Part shown: piece by piece, positions 37,419 through 45,240 of the stretch
How positions within the stretch are numbered: position 1 is the stretch's first letter
How the letters are laid out: each line of letters starts with the position of its first letter
NCBI GenBank assembly: GCA_028724885.1
Contig: JAQYTJ010000036.1
Coordinates: 62,001-126,000 of the forward strand
Reading direction: 5' to 3'
From: Bacteroidales bacterium
GTDB lineage: Bacteria > Bacteroidota > Bacteroidia > Bacteroidales > UBA932
DNA: 64,000 nt
Program-made: the position numbers and the translations under genes
The notes under the pieces: model-generated
Told to the model about the DNA's origin: nothing
Database searches by the model: none
What the model saw: only the letters and a program-made list of their open reading frames with translations

Positions 37419-38186
37419 TTATTTGTCTGAACCGTTCCTGAAAACATATACAAGATATTTTTTATCTTTCTGTCTCGTGGTTGCCCCACTGTTGGTTTTA
37501 TAAACGTGAGCATAATTTTCATCCCTCAACCCTGAAGCTGTCCAATAATAATTGTCTGTAAAGCGATTATCCCCTCTTACGTCTGGAACTTCATCATTTG
37601 ATGGAAGATGCCATTCCATATTATTATCAGGGTCGTGATTCATTTCAATACAATAGGCAAAAGCAGGGTAATTTTTATATGAATCAGCCCCGTTTGTGGT
37701 TTTTTCAAGATTATAAATTAGTTTAGTAAGCTCCTGACCTGACAATTTGGGCATTTCTTTTCTGTAGTAGGAAGCATTTGTTGTACACCATTCCATAGTA
37801 TTCAACGGGGTACGTGTTCTTGCCTGTGTAACACAAATAGCCCCAACACGTACATTTGAAATTTTTACAAGAATGGTGTCAAATCTATGTCCCGTTGTTA
37901 TGTTTGGATTTTCCTCAACATCAAAGGTTATTGTATTCCCTTTTAAAGATAAATGTTTTATCCAAGTTGAACCATCAGCCAATAGGACTTCTCCCTCATC
38001 ACTCTCCACATCTCTTGATAATGTAACGGTTTGTGAAGAAGCATTTGAATCAAGACTAATGTTGTCTATTTTAGCTAAAGGTGTGGTGTTGTGCTTCGTT
38101 TCAGGTGTTATTTCTGGCTCATTACTTTTTGAACAAGCAGAGACGGCCATAATGGCAATAGTAAAAAAAAGCAAAGTCTTTTGCAT
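37419..38186 (-). CDS. Cargo lipoprotein with BACON-like domain
   Basis: The 255-residue protein (from ATG 38186; an upstream ATG adds nine residues) has a lipoprotein signal with Cys in AVSACSKS. A BACON/Ig-like beta domain follows (TITFDVEENPNITTGHRFDT, ending VRVGAICVTQA). The C-terminal domain is of the DUF1566/FISUMP kind, with WHLPSNDEVPDV, DNYYWTASGLRDENYAHVYK and YLVYVFRNG. It is therefore a surface or periplasmic binding protein delivered by the element. BACON domains are thought to bind mucin or glycans and also occur in crAss-like phages. A role in host surface alteration or superinfection exclusion is only an inference. It is the last gene before the tRNA. Confidence 0.72.
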   Translation of the reverse strand: MQKTLLFFTIAIMAVSACSKSNEPEITPETKHNTTPLAKIDNISLDSNASSQTVTLSRDVESDEGEVLLADGSTWIKHLSLKGNTITFDVEENPNITTGHRFDTILVKISNVRVGAICVTQARTRTPLNTMEWCTTNASYYRKEMPKLSGQELTKLIYNLEKTTNGADSYKNYPAFAYCIEMNHDPDNNMEWHLPSNDEVPDVRGDNRFTDNYYWTASGLRDENYAHVYKTNSGATTRQKDKKYLVYVFRNGSDK

Positions 38187-38263
38187 AGTATCACATAATA
38201 TTATTCTAATCACAAATATAGCAATTCAATGGAAACAATAAGAATATAACCAACGGTATTTTG

Positions 38264-38292
38264 CCAAAGTGTTGCATTTTAAAACACTTTGG
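38264..38292. repeat. 10-bp perfect inverted repeat
   Basis: CCAAAGTGTT (38264-38273) and AACACTTTGG (38283-38292) form a perfect stem with a 9-nt loop between the lipoprotein and HTH genes. No T-tract follows on either strand. It may be a structured site or a terminator without a U-run. Confidence 0.5.
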
Positions 38293-38330
38293 CCGCTGAA
38301 TGTTGGCAAGCCTCAACCTCAACAACAGCA

Positions 38331-38360
38331 AAACGGGCAAACCGTTGAGGCCGCCCGTTT
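38331..38360 (-). terminator. Possible terminator after the HTH gene
   Basis: AAACGGGC (38331-38338) pairs with GCCCGTTT (38353-38360); read on the minus strand the stem ends in GTTTTGC. It is 34 bp beyond the stop of the HTH gene and its loop contains a GTTGAGG word. Confidence 0.45.
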
Positions 38361-38393
38361 ACTTTTATGGTGTTTACATTGCAAATGTAACCT

Positions 38394-38900
38394 TTATAAC
38401 TTTTCTGGGGTAATTCCCAACCGCTTGCACTCGGTCTTGTAGGCTTTATCATCAAAGTGGGAAAGTGTTCCCCAATCATCCACCCCGCTGGTACATTGTG
38501 CCCTAATAACCGCCCTTGCATTGGTTTCACCCGTCTTTTGCTCGGCCACTTTTTCCAGAAGCCACGTTGCCGCCTTTAATCGGGTTGCTTCATTGTCAGA
38601 ATGTAGGCAATTTCTAACGGCTGTTAGTGCATCATTGGTAAGGCCAAACAGACTGTTTTTCAAGTGTTCTTTGTAATCGTGCTTTTGCTGGTTGAAGAAG
38701 CATTGAAAGGTAACAATACCTTGCCAATCATAAATAGTGCCTCTGTTAACGCCTATTTTGGCCGCTACAGCGGTTATTGTTTCACCAGAAGCCAACAATA
38801 TTGCCGCCTGTTCCTGTATCGGTGTAAGGCCTGTTTGCTGGCTTACCTGTGTTGCTTCTGGGCTTATCGCCTGTTGTAATTCCTGTTTCATTTTACTCAT
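38394..38900 (-). CDS. HTH protein resembling a phage terminase small subunit
   Basis: The 168-residue cytoplasmic protein has a helix-turn-helix at residues about 24-56 (LTPIQEQAAILLASGETITA, then KIGVNRGTIYDW). A helical part follows with RNCLHSDNEATRLKAATWLLEKVAEQ, a pattern seen in small terminase-like HTH proteins (phBC6A51 type). No large terminase subunit is nearby, so a packaging role would require a helper phage. An alternative is a plain transcriptional or replication regulator of the element. The first 20 residues are Gln-rich and probably disordered. Confidence 0.55.
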   Translation of the reverse strand: MSKMKQELQQAISPEATQVSQQTGLTPIQEQAAILLASGETITAVAAKIGVNRGTIYDWQGIVTFQCFFNQQKHDYKEHLKNSLFGLTNDALTAVRNCLHSDNEATRLKAATWLLEKVAEQKTGETNARAVIRAQCTSGVDDWGTLSHFDDKAYKTECKRLGITPEKL

Positions 38901-38964
38901 ATACCTGTAAACTTTGTAAACTTTTGTTAAATCTGGTTACTAATTTGGTAACCGTGTTGAGGCC

Positions 38965-39900
38965 TCAACGGTAAAACCGTACAGCCTCGGCCACTTTCTT
39001 ATCAAGTTCCTGTATTGCCTCATTTGGGGCTGTCAGTCCCTCTTTCAGTTGGCAAGCCTCATTAACGGCCACCCTTAAATCATAGGCCTGTTTCTTGGTA
39101 AGTTCCCCACGTTGCTGGGCTTCATTTATCTGGTTTATCATTTCCACTTGGCCGCCCGCCTGTTCTGTCAGTGATAAAATACCCATCTTATAAAGTTCCT
39201 GTTTGGTTTTCATCGCTTGGAAATTAAGTGTTATATCATTTATCTTCTGTATGGCTTGATAGTCGGCTTTCCACCTGTTGAGGGCTTCAATGTAAAAGGC
39301 CTCATCATACAGCATTGCCCCCGTTACCTCGGCCACCCCAAATTTGGCCGCTATTCTCTGGGTGTAACGCCTTTCATATCTCAACACATTCCTACCGTTG
39401 TAAAGGTCTGGTATTTCTTCCCGCTTGCTTTTCTGTTCCTTGTTCTTATCATAGAAGCAAAGGCGGCCACCGTTGAGGCTATAATATAGCCCGCTGGGTT
39501 CTTGCAATCGGTTTGCATACCTTAACGCCCCCAAATGGTTCAAGTACACCTGTGGCGGGTGTTTTACTATGAAATTCTGTGCTATATCCATACGGGTAAC
39601 AACGGCCTTGCCCATTGGCAAATGCAAGGTGTCCGACAACTTTTCTATAGCCCGCTGGGTATCACCCCGCCCCATTGTCTGGAAATTGTCCCCCAACAGG
39701 TATTTACAAAGGCTTCCATCTTTCACCTTTAGTTGGTATCTGTTGGCTGTTACCTTTAGCCCGTTGAGGTTGCCTGTAATGAATGGAAAACCGCTGTAGA
39801 TATGTTCGCCCACATCTTCCAGAAAACAGGGCACTTCCTCCAGAAAATCAACCCCGTTAACCTCGGCTTGTGTCAGCCTTAAAAATACAGTATCGTACAT
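38965..39900 (-). CDS. Putative replication initiation protein, gene II/X-like
   Basis: The 311-residue protein resembles the phage/plasmid replication proteins of the gene II/X (CRI) group in its central pattern: SLCKYLLGDNFQTM, ALRYANRLQ, a VVTRMDIAQNF strand with acidic residue, LCFYDKNKEQ and NVLRYERRYTQRIAAKFG. In filamentous phages and related satellites this protein nicks the double-stranded origin and drives rolling-circle replication. The family assignment is by pattern only; I cannot place the catalytic Tyr securely. It is the only replication-type gene of the element, and its start is 54 bp after the stop of the 167-residue gene upstream. Confidence 0.55.
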   Translation of the reverse strand: MYDTVFLRLTQAEVNGVDFLEEVPCFLEDVGEHIYSGFPFITGNLNGLKVTANRYQLKVKDGSLCKYLLGDNFQTMGRGDTQRAIEKLSDTLHLPMGKAVVTRMDIAQNFIVKHPPQVYLNHLGALRYANRLQEPSGLYYSLNGGRLCFYDKNKEQKSKREEIPDLYNGRNVLRYERRYTQRIAAKFGVAEVTGAMLYDEAFYIEALNRWKADYQAIQKINDITLNFQAMKTKQELYKMGILSLTEQAGGQVEMINQINEAQQRGELTKKQAYDLRVAVNEACQLKEGLTAPNEAIQELDKKVAEAVRFYR

Positions 39901-39954
39901 ATTGGCGGTTACTGATTTGGTAACTAAAAACGTCTTAATATAGAAAACGGCCTT

Positions 39955-40458
39955 TTAGTCGGTTTTTGCCTGTTCCCTTAAAGCCTCCATTTCTTCATCA
40001 AGGCCACCATCTGTGAGAAGATTATACAGGGGCACACGGTCTTTACTTTTGCCCCTTGCAACAAACACTTCAATACCCCCGCCCGCCTGTATTCTTCCAT
40101 CAACAGTGTTGAGGTTTTGGAACACAAATAACAGTGCATCATTAGTGCCCTTAAAATCACCATAGGCAAACCCACTTTCTGTGTCTGGTACAAATATGCT
40201 GGAAAGGTTTTGCCCCTTTATTGTAAGGGCTTTATCGGCCTTTCTGTGTACGTTGCCACCAAAGTTGTCTGGAACATCGCCAAAGTACACCACCAAACAG
40301 CCCACCTCGGTTGCATCCCGCTTGGCTGTGGCGGCTGTGGCCTTTGTTGCCCGTTTTTCTTCAAATTCTTGGTAACTGTGTGTTGAGGCCGTGCAATCCA
40401 TCCTCAACTTACTTTTCAAGGCCACCTTTTCAAACCTGTAGTAGTCGGTAAGTATCAT
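39955..40458 (-). CDS. Unknown 167-residue protein of the integrated element
   Basis: I do not recognise this protein. It starts MILTDYYRFEKVALKSKLR, then has an Ala/Thr/Lys-rich stretch near 33-48 and a beta-rich second half (GCLVVYFGDVPDNFGGNV, GIEVFVARGKS). There is no signal peptide or membrane segment. Its start overlaps the stop of the excisionase-like gene by 4 bp (ATGA-type coupling), and it lies directly before the replication protein. A role as replication accessory or single-strand DNA-binding protein, as gene V is in filamentous phages, is only suggested by position. Confidence 0.6.
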   Translation of the reverse strand: MILTDYYRFEKVALKSKLRMDCTASTHSYQEFEEKRATKATAATAKRDATEVGCLVVYFGDVPDNFGGNVHRKADKALTIKGQNLSSIFVPDTESGFAYGDFKGTNDALLFVFQNLNTVDGRIQAGGGIEVFVARGKSKDRVPLYNLLTDGGLDEEMEALREQAKTD

Positions 40459-40745
40459 TGTGCACCCCCTTTCTTACAGTATGCCTCGGCCTGTGCCTGT
40501 GCTTCATTCACGGTTGCTACACGGTTACTTTGTAGCCACTGTTCCACCTCTGTACGGTTGAAATATACAACCTTGCCTGTGGGCTTAAAGTGTGGTATCT
40601 CTTGCCTCATAGTCAACTTATACAGGTGACTTTTAGAAATACCCATATAACGTGCCGCTTCATCGCTGGTAAGCACTTCTTTGGTACACCCAATAATATT
40701 TGCTGTTACAAGGTCAGCAATAGCCTTTATTTCCTCTTTGCTCAT
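40455..40745 (-). CDS. Excisionase-family helix-turn-helix protein
   Basis: The 96-residue protein has a MerR/Xis-type winged helix: LTSDEAARYMGISKSHLYKL followed by RQEIPHFKPTGKVVYFNRTEVEQWL (residues about 23-68). This fold is used by excisionases and by activators of element excision in Bacteroidales mobile DNA. It probably directs the integrase toward excision or controls the downstream replication genes with which it is coupled. It is preceded by a 324-bp gap that must contain its promoter. Confidence 0.8.
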   Translation of the reverse strand: MSKEEIKAIADLVTANIIGCTKEVLTSDEAARYMGISKSHLYKLTMRQEIPHFKPTGKVVYFNRTEVEQWLQSNRVATVNEAQAQAEAYCKKGGAQ

Positions 40746-41069
40746 TTATTTATGCTGTTGAGGTTCTGGCTGTCTGGGGGTGCTGGCAAGTTCGCCCCCG
40801 TCTTTGCCATTGCATCCTTTTCACGGGGCTTGCCATACTGTTCCCGTTCCAAGAAAGCAAAAGCAAAATTATAGGGCATTAGAAAAGAAAATACCCAACG
40901 TTAGGCCAACGTTGGGTGAGGTAATAAACAGCCTTTCTTTCCACTATGGGAAAGTAGTTTTATGCTGTAAGGTGCTTATATATAGTTATTTATGTCTTTG
41001 TGCTGTAATTCAAGCAACAAACCAGCAACAAAAGTGGAAAATATAAACTTTGTTGTGTTTGCAATGTAA
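40746..41069. other. Intergenic region of the element with control signals
   Basis: This is the largest noncoding stretch in the element. It contains one GTTGAGG word (40755), the hairpin at 40893-40917 and an AT-rich part near 40975-41060 that must hold the promoter for the excisionase-like operon. A replication origin could lie here, but I see no repeat array that would identify one. Confidence 0.5.
40893..40917 (-). terminator. Terminator of the integrase / 394-residue gene unit
   Basis: ACCCAACGTT (40893-40902) and AACGTTGGGT (40908-40917) form a perfect 10-bp stem with loop AGGCC; on the minus strand it is followed by ATTTTCTTTTC. It separates the integrase unit from the replication unit. 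Confidence 0.75.
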
Positions 41070-42254
41070 TCACTTTTGCCCCTCGGTGTCGGCTTCAAAT
41101 AGTGTGTCTATTTTTTCATAGCCCGTTGGGTGAAAGTCGCTGTGATATTTTTCAAAGTCAGCCTTTGCCCATTTTAAGTTTGCTACATTAAACAGGCGTT
41201 CAAATGGTTTCCAACAGGCGTAAGCATTATAGTTCTTTTTCAGCCCCAAATAGGTTGTGGCTTTCACGGCAAAATAAGCCAACAATACCTTTTCACCGTT
41301 CCACTTATATTGTCCCGCCTCAACGGTGATATAACCCGCCTCAACAGCCTTTGCAATCAATCCCCGTGCCTTGTCTGTATTCAGTTCTTTGGGTAACTCT
41401 GGGGCTTCTTGTTGAGGCTGGCTGTTCCCTGCCTTTGGTAGTGCATCTATGTACTTTTGGGCAAGTTCTCGGCTTCCTATATAGTAGTCAACATCGGTTA
41501 TCAACCTATGTTCTTTAAGGAAAACCCCGCTTTCAAGTTCAAGCCTCAACAGGTCAATACCGTATGTAAGCAAAAGTGCATCCAGCCTATTTGCAAAATG
41601 AAAAGCGATACTGTGCAAAGTGTGCAAATAAGCCTCAACGGTGTCTTTTTGCATCCACCTTGCCCCATCCTCACAACGCCCCGTTAATATCCTGTATTGG
41701 TCGCTTATGTGCTTATACCTTTCAATCTGTTGGCGGTGTCGGCTTATCATACTACAACAGGCCTCAACTTGCCCCTTTACCGTTCCAGACGGTTTGCCAG
41801 CTGTGTTGGTAAGTTCCATATCCTGTGGCTGTTGCTTCCAATAGGCCAAATCCTTTTCAGTTTCCTGTATTTGCCTTTCTTCTTGGGCAATCAATGCAAC
41901 GGGGGTGTATTTGTCGGCCAATTCCTTAAACGGGATTAACAGGCTAAAAAGATACCGTTCTTTTGCTTCCTGTGTCGGTTGCTCGTTGAGGTTGTTTTCA
42001 ATTTCTTCCATCAAGGGGCTGGGATTGCCACACATTACCACCGTTTCATCAAAGGCCTCAACCCGTGTTTTGATTGTCTGGGGCAAAACGTTATCAAAGT
42101 AATCCCGCCACTTTGGGGGCAATGGTTCTCTTGGTTGTTTTGCTGGATAAACGCCCAAATCATAGGTTTCATCCATCCATTCAAGGCAATGTGCAGCGGG
42201 GCTTGTAAGCCCGCCAAATAAGGCCAAAAATGGCTTTTCTATAGTCTTGTTCAT
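41070..42254 (-). CDS. Unknown 394-residue protein of the integrated element
   Basis: I cannot name a family. No signal peptide is present. Residues about 100-200 are helical and rich in Gln/Glu with two Cys (CCSMISRHRQQIERY). A Pro/Gln-rich linker lies near 285-295. The C-terminal 100 residues (ARGLIAKAVEAGYITVEAGQ, then CWKPFERLFNVANLKWAKAD, ending HPTGYEKIDTLF) look like a compact DNA- or protein-binding domain of a kind I recall near integrases of small Bacteroidales elements. It is 24 bp after the integrase stop and probably in the same transcript. Regulation of excision or interference with a helper are open possibilities. Confidence 0.6.
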   Translation of the reverse strand: MNKTIEKPFLALFGGLTSPAAHCLEWMDETYDLGVYPAKQPREPLPPKWRDYFDNVLPQTIKTRVEAFDETVVMCGNPSPLMEEIENNLNEQPTQEAKERYLFSLLIPFKELADKYTPVALIAQEERQIQETEKDLAYWKQQPQDMELTNTAGKPSGTVKGQVEACCSMISRHRQQIERYKHISDQYRILTGRCEDGARWMQKDTVEAYLHTLHSIAFHFANRLDALLLTYGIDLLRLELESGVFLKEHRLITDVDYYIGSRELAQKYIDALPKAGNSQPQQEAPELPKELNTDKARGLIAKAVEAGYITVEAGQYKWNGEKVLLAYFAVKATTYLGLKKNYNAYACWKPFERLFNVANLKWAKADFEKYHSDFHPTGYEKIDTLFEADTEGQK

Positions 42255-42278
42255 CGCTTCCCTTTATTATGAATATTA

Positions 42279-43604
42279 CTACATTTCTATTGTTGGCAAA
42301 CTATTCAATGCCCGCTTCTTGCTTTCATCAATCGCCCTTACATACCGTTCAACATAAGTAAGGCCGCTATGCCCCAACAGGTCAGCCACCACCTTAACAT
42401 TTGCCCCGCCCTCCAGAAGATTTGTTGCAAAGGAATGGCGGCCACAATGCCACGTTATATGCTTATCAATACCCGCCTTTGTACTCCAATGCCTCAACGC
42501 CTTTAGGCACATTGTGTGGCTTGGCAATTCAAAAATAAGGTCATTCTTGCCCTTTCCCTGTTCCTCTGGTGTTCCAATAACGCCTGTTAATAAATCATCC
42601 CTCAACGGCATTTCTACAACACTTTTGGCACTGTGCCCCTTTGTCTTGGCTTGTTCAAATTTTAGGGTTTTATTCTGGTAATCAATATTGCTGTACCTCA
42701 ACCCCACAACATCACACCACCTTACACCCGTGAAAAGTGTAAATATAAAAGCCCGCCTAATATTGGGGTTCTCATTCCTAACGTGTGTTTGTATCAAGGC
42801 CTTTATTTCCTCGGTGCTTAATATATCCTTTGAAAAGCAATCATTTCTCTTACAAACAATATCGGCACACGGGTTCTTTGAAATTTGCCCGTCTTGTGCC
42901 ACGTTCCTAACTATCTTCTTGAAACGTTCATAAGCGGTTGCCGCCCCGCTTCCTGTACTGTTGGCCTGTAGGTAGTCAACAAAGCCCTTTACCATCTTTT
43001 CATTAAACTGTTTCTGGGTAAGGTTGAAACGGTAATACTCATTTGGGTTTATATCGTGCTTTCCATTGATACCCTTGTGGCTGGCTTTCCATTGTGCATC
43101 AATTTTCTTTATCTCGGCTTCTGTACGTTTGACAGCACAAAGCGGGTAATATTGCCTTATGTACTCCTTAAACCTGTTTAATGCTAACCTAACATTTCTA
43201 ACGTCTTTCTTTGTGTATGTAGCAAGGTAGTTTTCAAAACAGGCAATTACATTTTCATTCTTGGGTGCTACATTGTAGCCCATTGTACCCGCCAACAATT
43301 CCTGTTCACGGGTGTTCCTTATCTGTTTTGCCCGTGTAAGTGTGTTGGTGTTGTGGGTTCTTTCCTCTGGTGTTCTCGGCTTGGCATACAGGTACAATTT
43401 TAATTCTTCCTTTTTCCTTATGTGCTTAACCTCATACATAGGAGTTCCAGCCATTTTGCCCGTTGTGTAATACAGCGGTTTTCCTTGTTCATCGGTTCTT
43501 GGTGTTGAGGTTCTACCGAGGTAATATTCAAGATATAGGGCAATTTTGCCGCCTGTCAGTACACGTTCCCTTAATTTTGGGTTATCTTTCACCCCTGTTT
43601 TCAT
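42279..43604 (-). CDS. Tyrosine integrase of the tRNA-Leu element
   Basis: The 441-residue site-specific recombinase inserts the element at the tRNA-Leu 3' end. It has an N-terminal arm-binding region, a SAM-like core-binding domain (about 105-235) and the catalytic domain with Arg in FTGVRWCDVVGL, HxxR in HCGRHSFAT, the late His in LLGHSGL and the nucleophile Tyr in VERYVRAID. It is 190 bp from attR and reads inward, the standard arrangement. It is only distantly similar to the recombinase at 44205, which belongs to a separate system. Confidence 0.93.
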   Translation of the reverse strand: MKTGVKDNPKLRERVLTGGKIALYLEYYLGRTSTPRTDEQGKPLYYTTGKMAGTPMYEVKHIRKKEELKLYLYAKPRTPEERTHNTNTLTRAKQIRNTREQELLAGTMGYNVAPKNENVIACFENYLATYTKKDVRNVRLALNRFKEYIRQYYPLCAVKRTEAEIKKIDAQWKASHKGINGKHDINPNEYYRFNLTQKQFNEKMVKGFVDYLQANSTGSGAATAYERFKKIVRNVAQDGQISKNPCADIVCKRNDCFSKDILSTEEIKALIQTHVRNENPNIRRAFIFTLFTGVRWCDVVGLRYSNIDYQNKTLKFEQAKTKGHSAKSVVEMPLRDDLLTGVIGTPEEQGKGKNDLIFELPSHTMCLKALRHWSTKAGIDKHITWHCGRHSFATNLLEGGANVKVVADLLGHSGLTYVERYVRAIDESKKRALNSLPTIEM

Positions 43605-43692
43605 TCTTGTATTCTTTTGGTTTCCTTTATGTTACAAATATAGTAAATAAATCTTGTTGAGGTGTACTAAAAGTGTACTAATTTGCAAAACA

Positions 43693-43722
43693 TTGGAAAA
43701 TAAAAGAAAATACTTACCTTTG
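43693..43722 (+). promoter_or_regulatory. Promoter-like site pointing out of the element across attR
   Basis: TTG at 43693-43695 and TACCTTTG at 43715-43722 are 19 bp apart, matching the phylum consensus. It points rightward through attR, away from the integrase. In the excised circle it would read across the joined att site toward the lipoprotein end, so it may be active or useful only after excision, or may make a small RNA. Confidence 0.5.
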
Positions 43723-43793
43723 CAATGTGCCATGTAGGTGCTTCAAACCCTGTTTTTGCTTCTTTTGGCTTCCCTTAAAATCTGGGTTTTGTG

Positions 43794-43808
43794 CCCTTCA
43801 CCCGCACA
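43794..43808 (+). repeat. attR core (15-bp direct repeat)
   Basis: Identical to 37291-37305. The preceding GGGTTTTGTG vaguely mimics a T-arm but no tRNA can fold here. Confidence 0.85.
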
Positions 43809-43811
43809 AAG

Positions 43812-43841
43812 AGCCGAAAGAAATCTTGGCTAAAATTTTTT
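43812..43841 (+). terminator. Displaced original terminator of tRNA-Leu
   Basis: AGCCGA (43812-43817) pairs with TTGGCT (43826-43831), followed by AAAATTTTTT. It begins 4 bp after attR, where the tRNA-Leu terminator would be in an empty site, 6.5 kb from the tRNA now. Confidence 0.55.
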
Positions 43842-44057
43842 GAATGTTGACCACATTTAACGCTATTGGATCAATAGGGCAATATCTAATCCATAGATGA
43901 ATTTTACCGTAATGTAGTGATATAATTGCAGTATTTTACGTTCAGTCAGTCATGTATTTAGCGATTATTGGCATTCGCTTTTTCTTCGTGAGGGAAAGTC
44001 CCTAAAAGAAAATTATTCGTTCCGTTTAGATAGAAAAATATCTCCTTGGCTTTCGAT

Positions 44058-44074
44058 TCTCTGCCTGGGAGATA
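44058..44074 (+). repeat. Left 17-bp inverted repeat (recombination site)
   Basis: TCTCTGCCTGGGAGATA, the exact reverse complement of 45284-45300. The similarity stops outside these 17 bases. Confidence 0.9.
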
Positions 44075-44085
44075 TAATTCTGCTG

Positions 44086-44117
44086 TAAAAGTAGAGATTA
44101 TTTTTTAAACAAGCAAA
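44086..44117 (-). promoter_or_regulatory. Outward promoter in the invertible segment
   Basis: On the minus strand TTTG (44117-44114), 20 bp, then TACTTTTA (44093-44086): seven of eight -7 box positions and an ideal spacer. It reads leftward through the left repeat. After inversion its transcript would start about 90 bases before the lipoprotein ATG. Confidence 0.6.
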
Positions 44118-44204
44118 TAACAGAACTTTTTTTTCGAGAATTTACTGTATTGGGGACATGGCTGACTAATCGTTACTTAATTCTAATGCGGTTTTCCAAA
44201 AAAA

Positions 44205-45212
44205 ATGAAATTTAACATTGACATCCCTTATAGCTTTATAAACGATGACGATTGCGAAATAGTCATCCACATAGACGATGATGGCAAAACTCTGGCTGTA
44301 AATAAAGCCAGCAAAAGCAGCAGTTTCTATAAATACATCAAGTCTTGCATAGAGAAATTGCAAGGCATGGGCAGGGTGCGTACTGCAGAAAGTTACCAGA
44401 GCACGCTGAACAGCTTCAGAAAATTCATGTTGGGGAAGGACGTCTTTTTCGAAGACATTACGCCTGACCTGATGAGGAATTACCAGACTTTTCTCACTGC
44501 ATCTGGGATTGTGCTCAATACCGTATCTTTCTATATGAGGATTCTTAGGACAGTGTACCTTAATGCTGTCAGAGCCGGCCTGGCTAAGAATAATCATCCT
44601 TTCGATAATGTTTATACTGGGATATCCAAGACTGCCAAAAGAGCCATCTCCGCCGAAAACGTTAAGGAAATATATTCATTTAAATCCATGAACTCAAGCC
44701 TGATGTTCGCTAGGGCCATGTTCCTTTTCAGTTTCTATACAAGGGGAATGTCCTTCGTGGACATTGCAAAATTGAAGAAGACAGATGTCCGAGATGGTTT
44801 TCTAAGCTATCAGAGAAGCAAGACAAAGCAGACTCTCAAAATGGCATGGACTCGGGAAATGCAGGAAATAGCAGACCAGTACCCTTCTAAGGATGGATTG
44901 CACTTATTGAATATATTGAATGAGAAGCAGAGAATGCCTGTCCGGGAGCAATTCAAGAAGCGTCAGGCGAGCCTGAACTATTTCCTTAAAAAACTTGGCA
45001 GGCTGATAGGCATACGCAGTGTTCTGACAATGTACGTTGCACGCCACTCTTGGGCAAGCATAGCTAAGCAGATGAATGTCCCGATCAGCATAATCAGCGA
45101 TGGGATGGGGCATTCCTCTGAAAGAACGACTCAGGTCTATCTGACTTCAATAGATGCATGCATGATAGACAAGGCGAATTCAGAGATAATTCACTCAATT
45201 ACCGGTGAGTAG
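44205..45212 (+). CDS. Tyrosine recombinase, likely DNA invertase
   Basis: The 335-residue recombinase has a SAM-like core-binding domain (about 65-160: YIKSCIEKLQGMGRVRTAES, DITPDLMRNYQTFL). The catalytic domain has Arg in YTRGMSFVDIAKL, HxxR-like YVARHSWASIAK, the late His in DGMGHSSERTT and Tyr in QVYLTSID. This short type without an arm domain is typical of Bacteroidales invertases that flip surface-gene promoters. It lies wholly inside its own predicted inverted repeats, so its orientation relative to outside DNA changes with each event. The gene is AT-rich at the start and is followed by a strong hairpin. Confidence 0.9.
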   Translation: MKFNIDIPYSFINDDDCEIVIHIDDDGKTLAVNKASKSSSFYKYIKSCIEKLQGMGRVRTAESYQSTLNSFRKFMLGKDVFFEDITPDLMRNYQTFLTASGIVLNTVSFYMRILRTVYLNAVRAGLAKNNHPFDNVYTGISKTAKRAISAENVKEIYSFKSMNSSLMFARAMFLFSFYTRGMSFVDIAKLKKTDVRDGFLSYQRSKTKQTLKMAWTREMQEIADQYPSKDGLHLLNILNEKQRMPVREQFKKRQASLNYFLKKLGRLIGIRSVLTMYVARHSWASIAKQMNVPISIISDGMGHSSERTTQVYLTSIDACMIDKANSEIIHSITGE

Positions 45213-45240
45213 GACCAGATTTGGAAATTTAATGAAAAAC

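Larger units (their letters stand above)
37291..43808. mobile_element. 6.5-kb tRNA-Leu integrated element (satellite or integrative plasmid-like)
   Basis: The element is bounded by the 15-bp direct repeat CCCTTCACCCGCACA (37291-37305 and 43794-43808), whose left copy is the 3' end of tRNA-Leu. All seven genes read leftward from the right end: integrase, 394-residue unknown, excisionase-like HTH, 167-residue unknown, gene II/X-like replication protein, terminase-small-subunit-like HTH, BACON-like lipoprotein. There are no structural, portal, mobilization or conjugation genes, so it would need helper functions. It differs from the flanks in word use (26 GTTGAGG/CCTCAAC; only 3 GAATAT/ATATTC in 37381-43680). 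It is most like a phage satellite or a site-specifically integrating rolling-circle plasmid. Confidence 0.85.
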
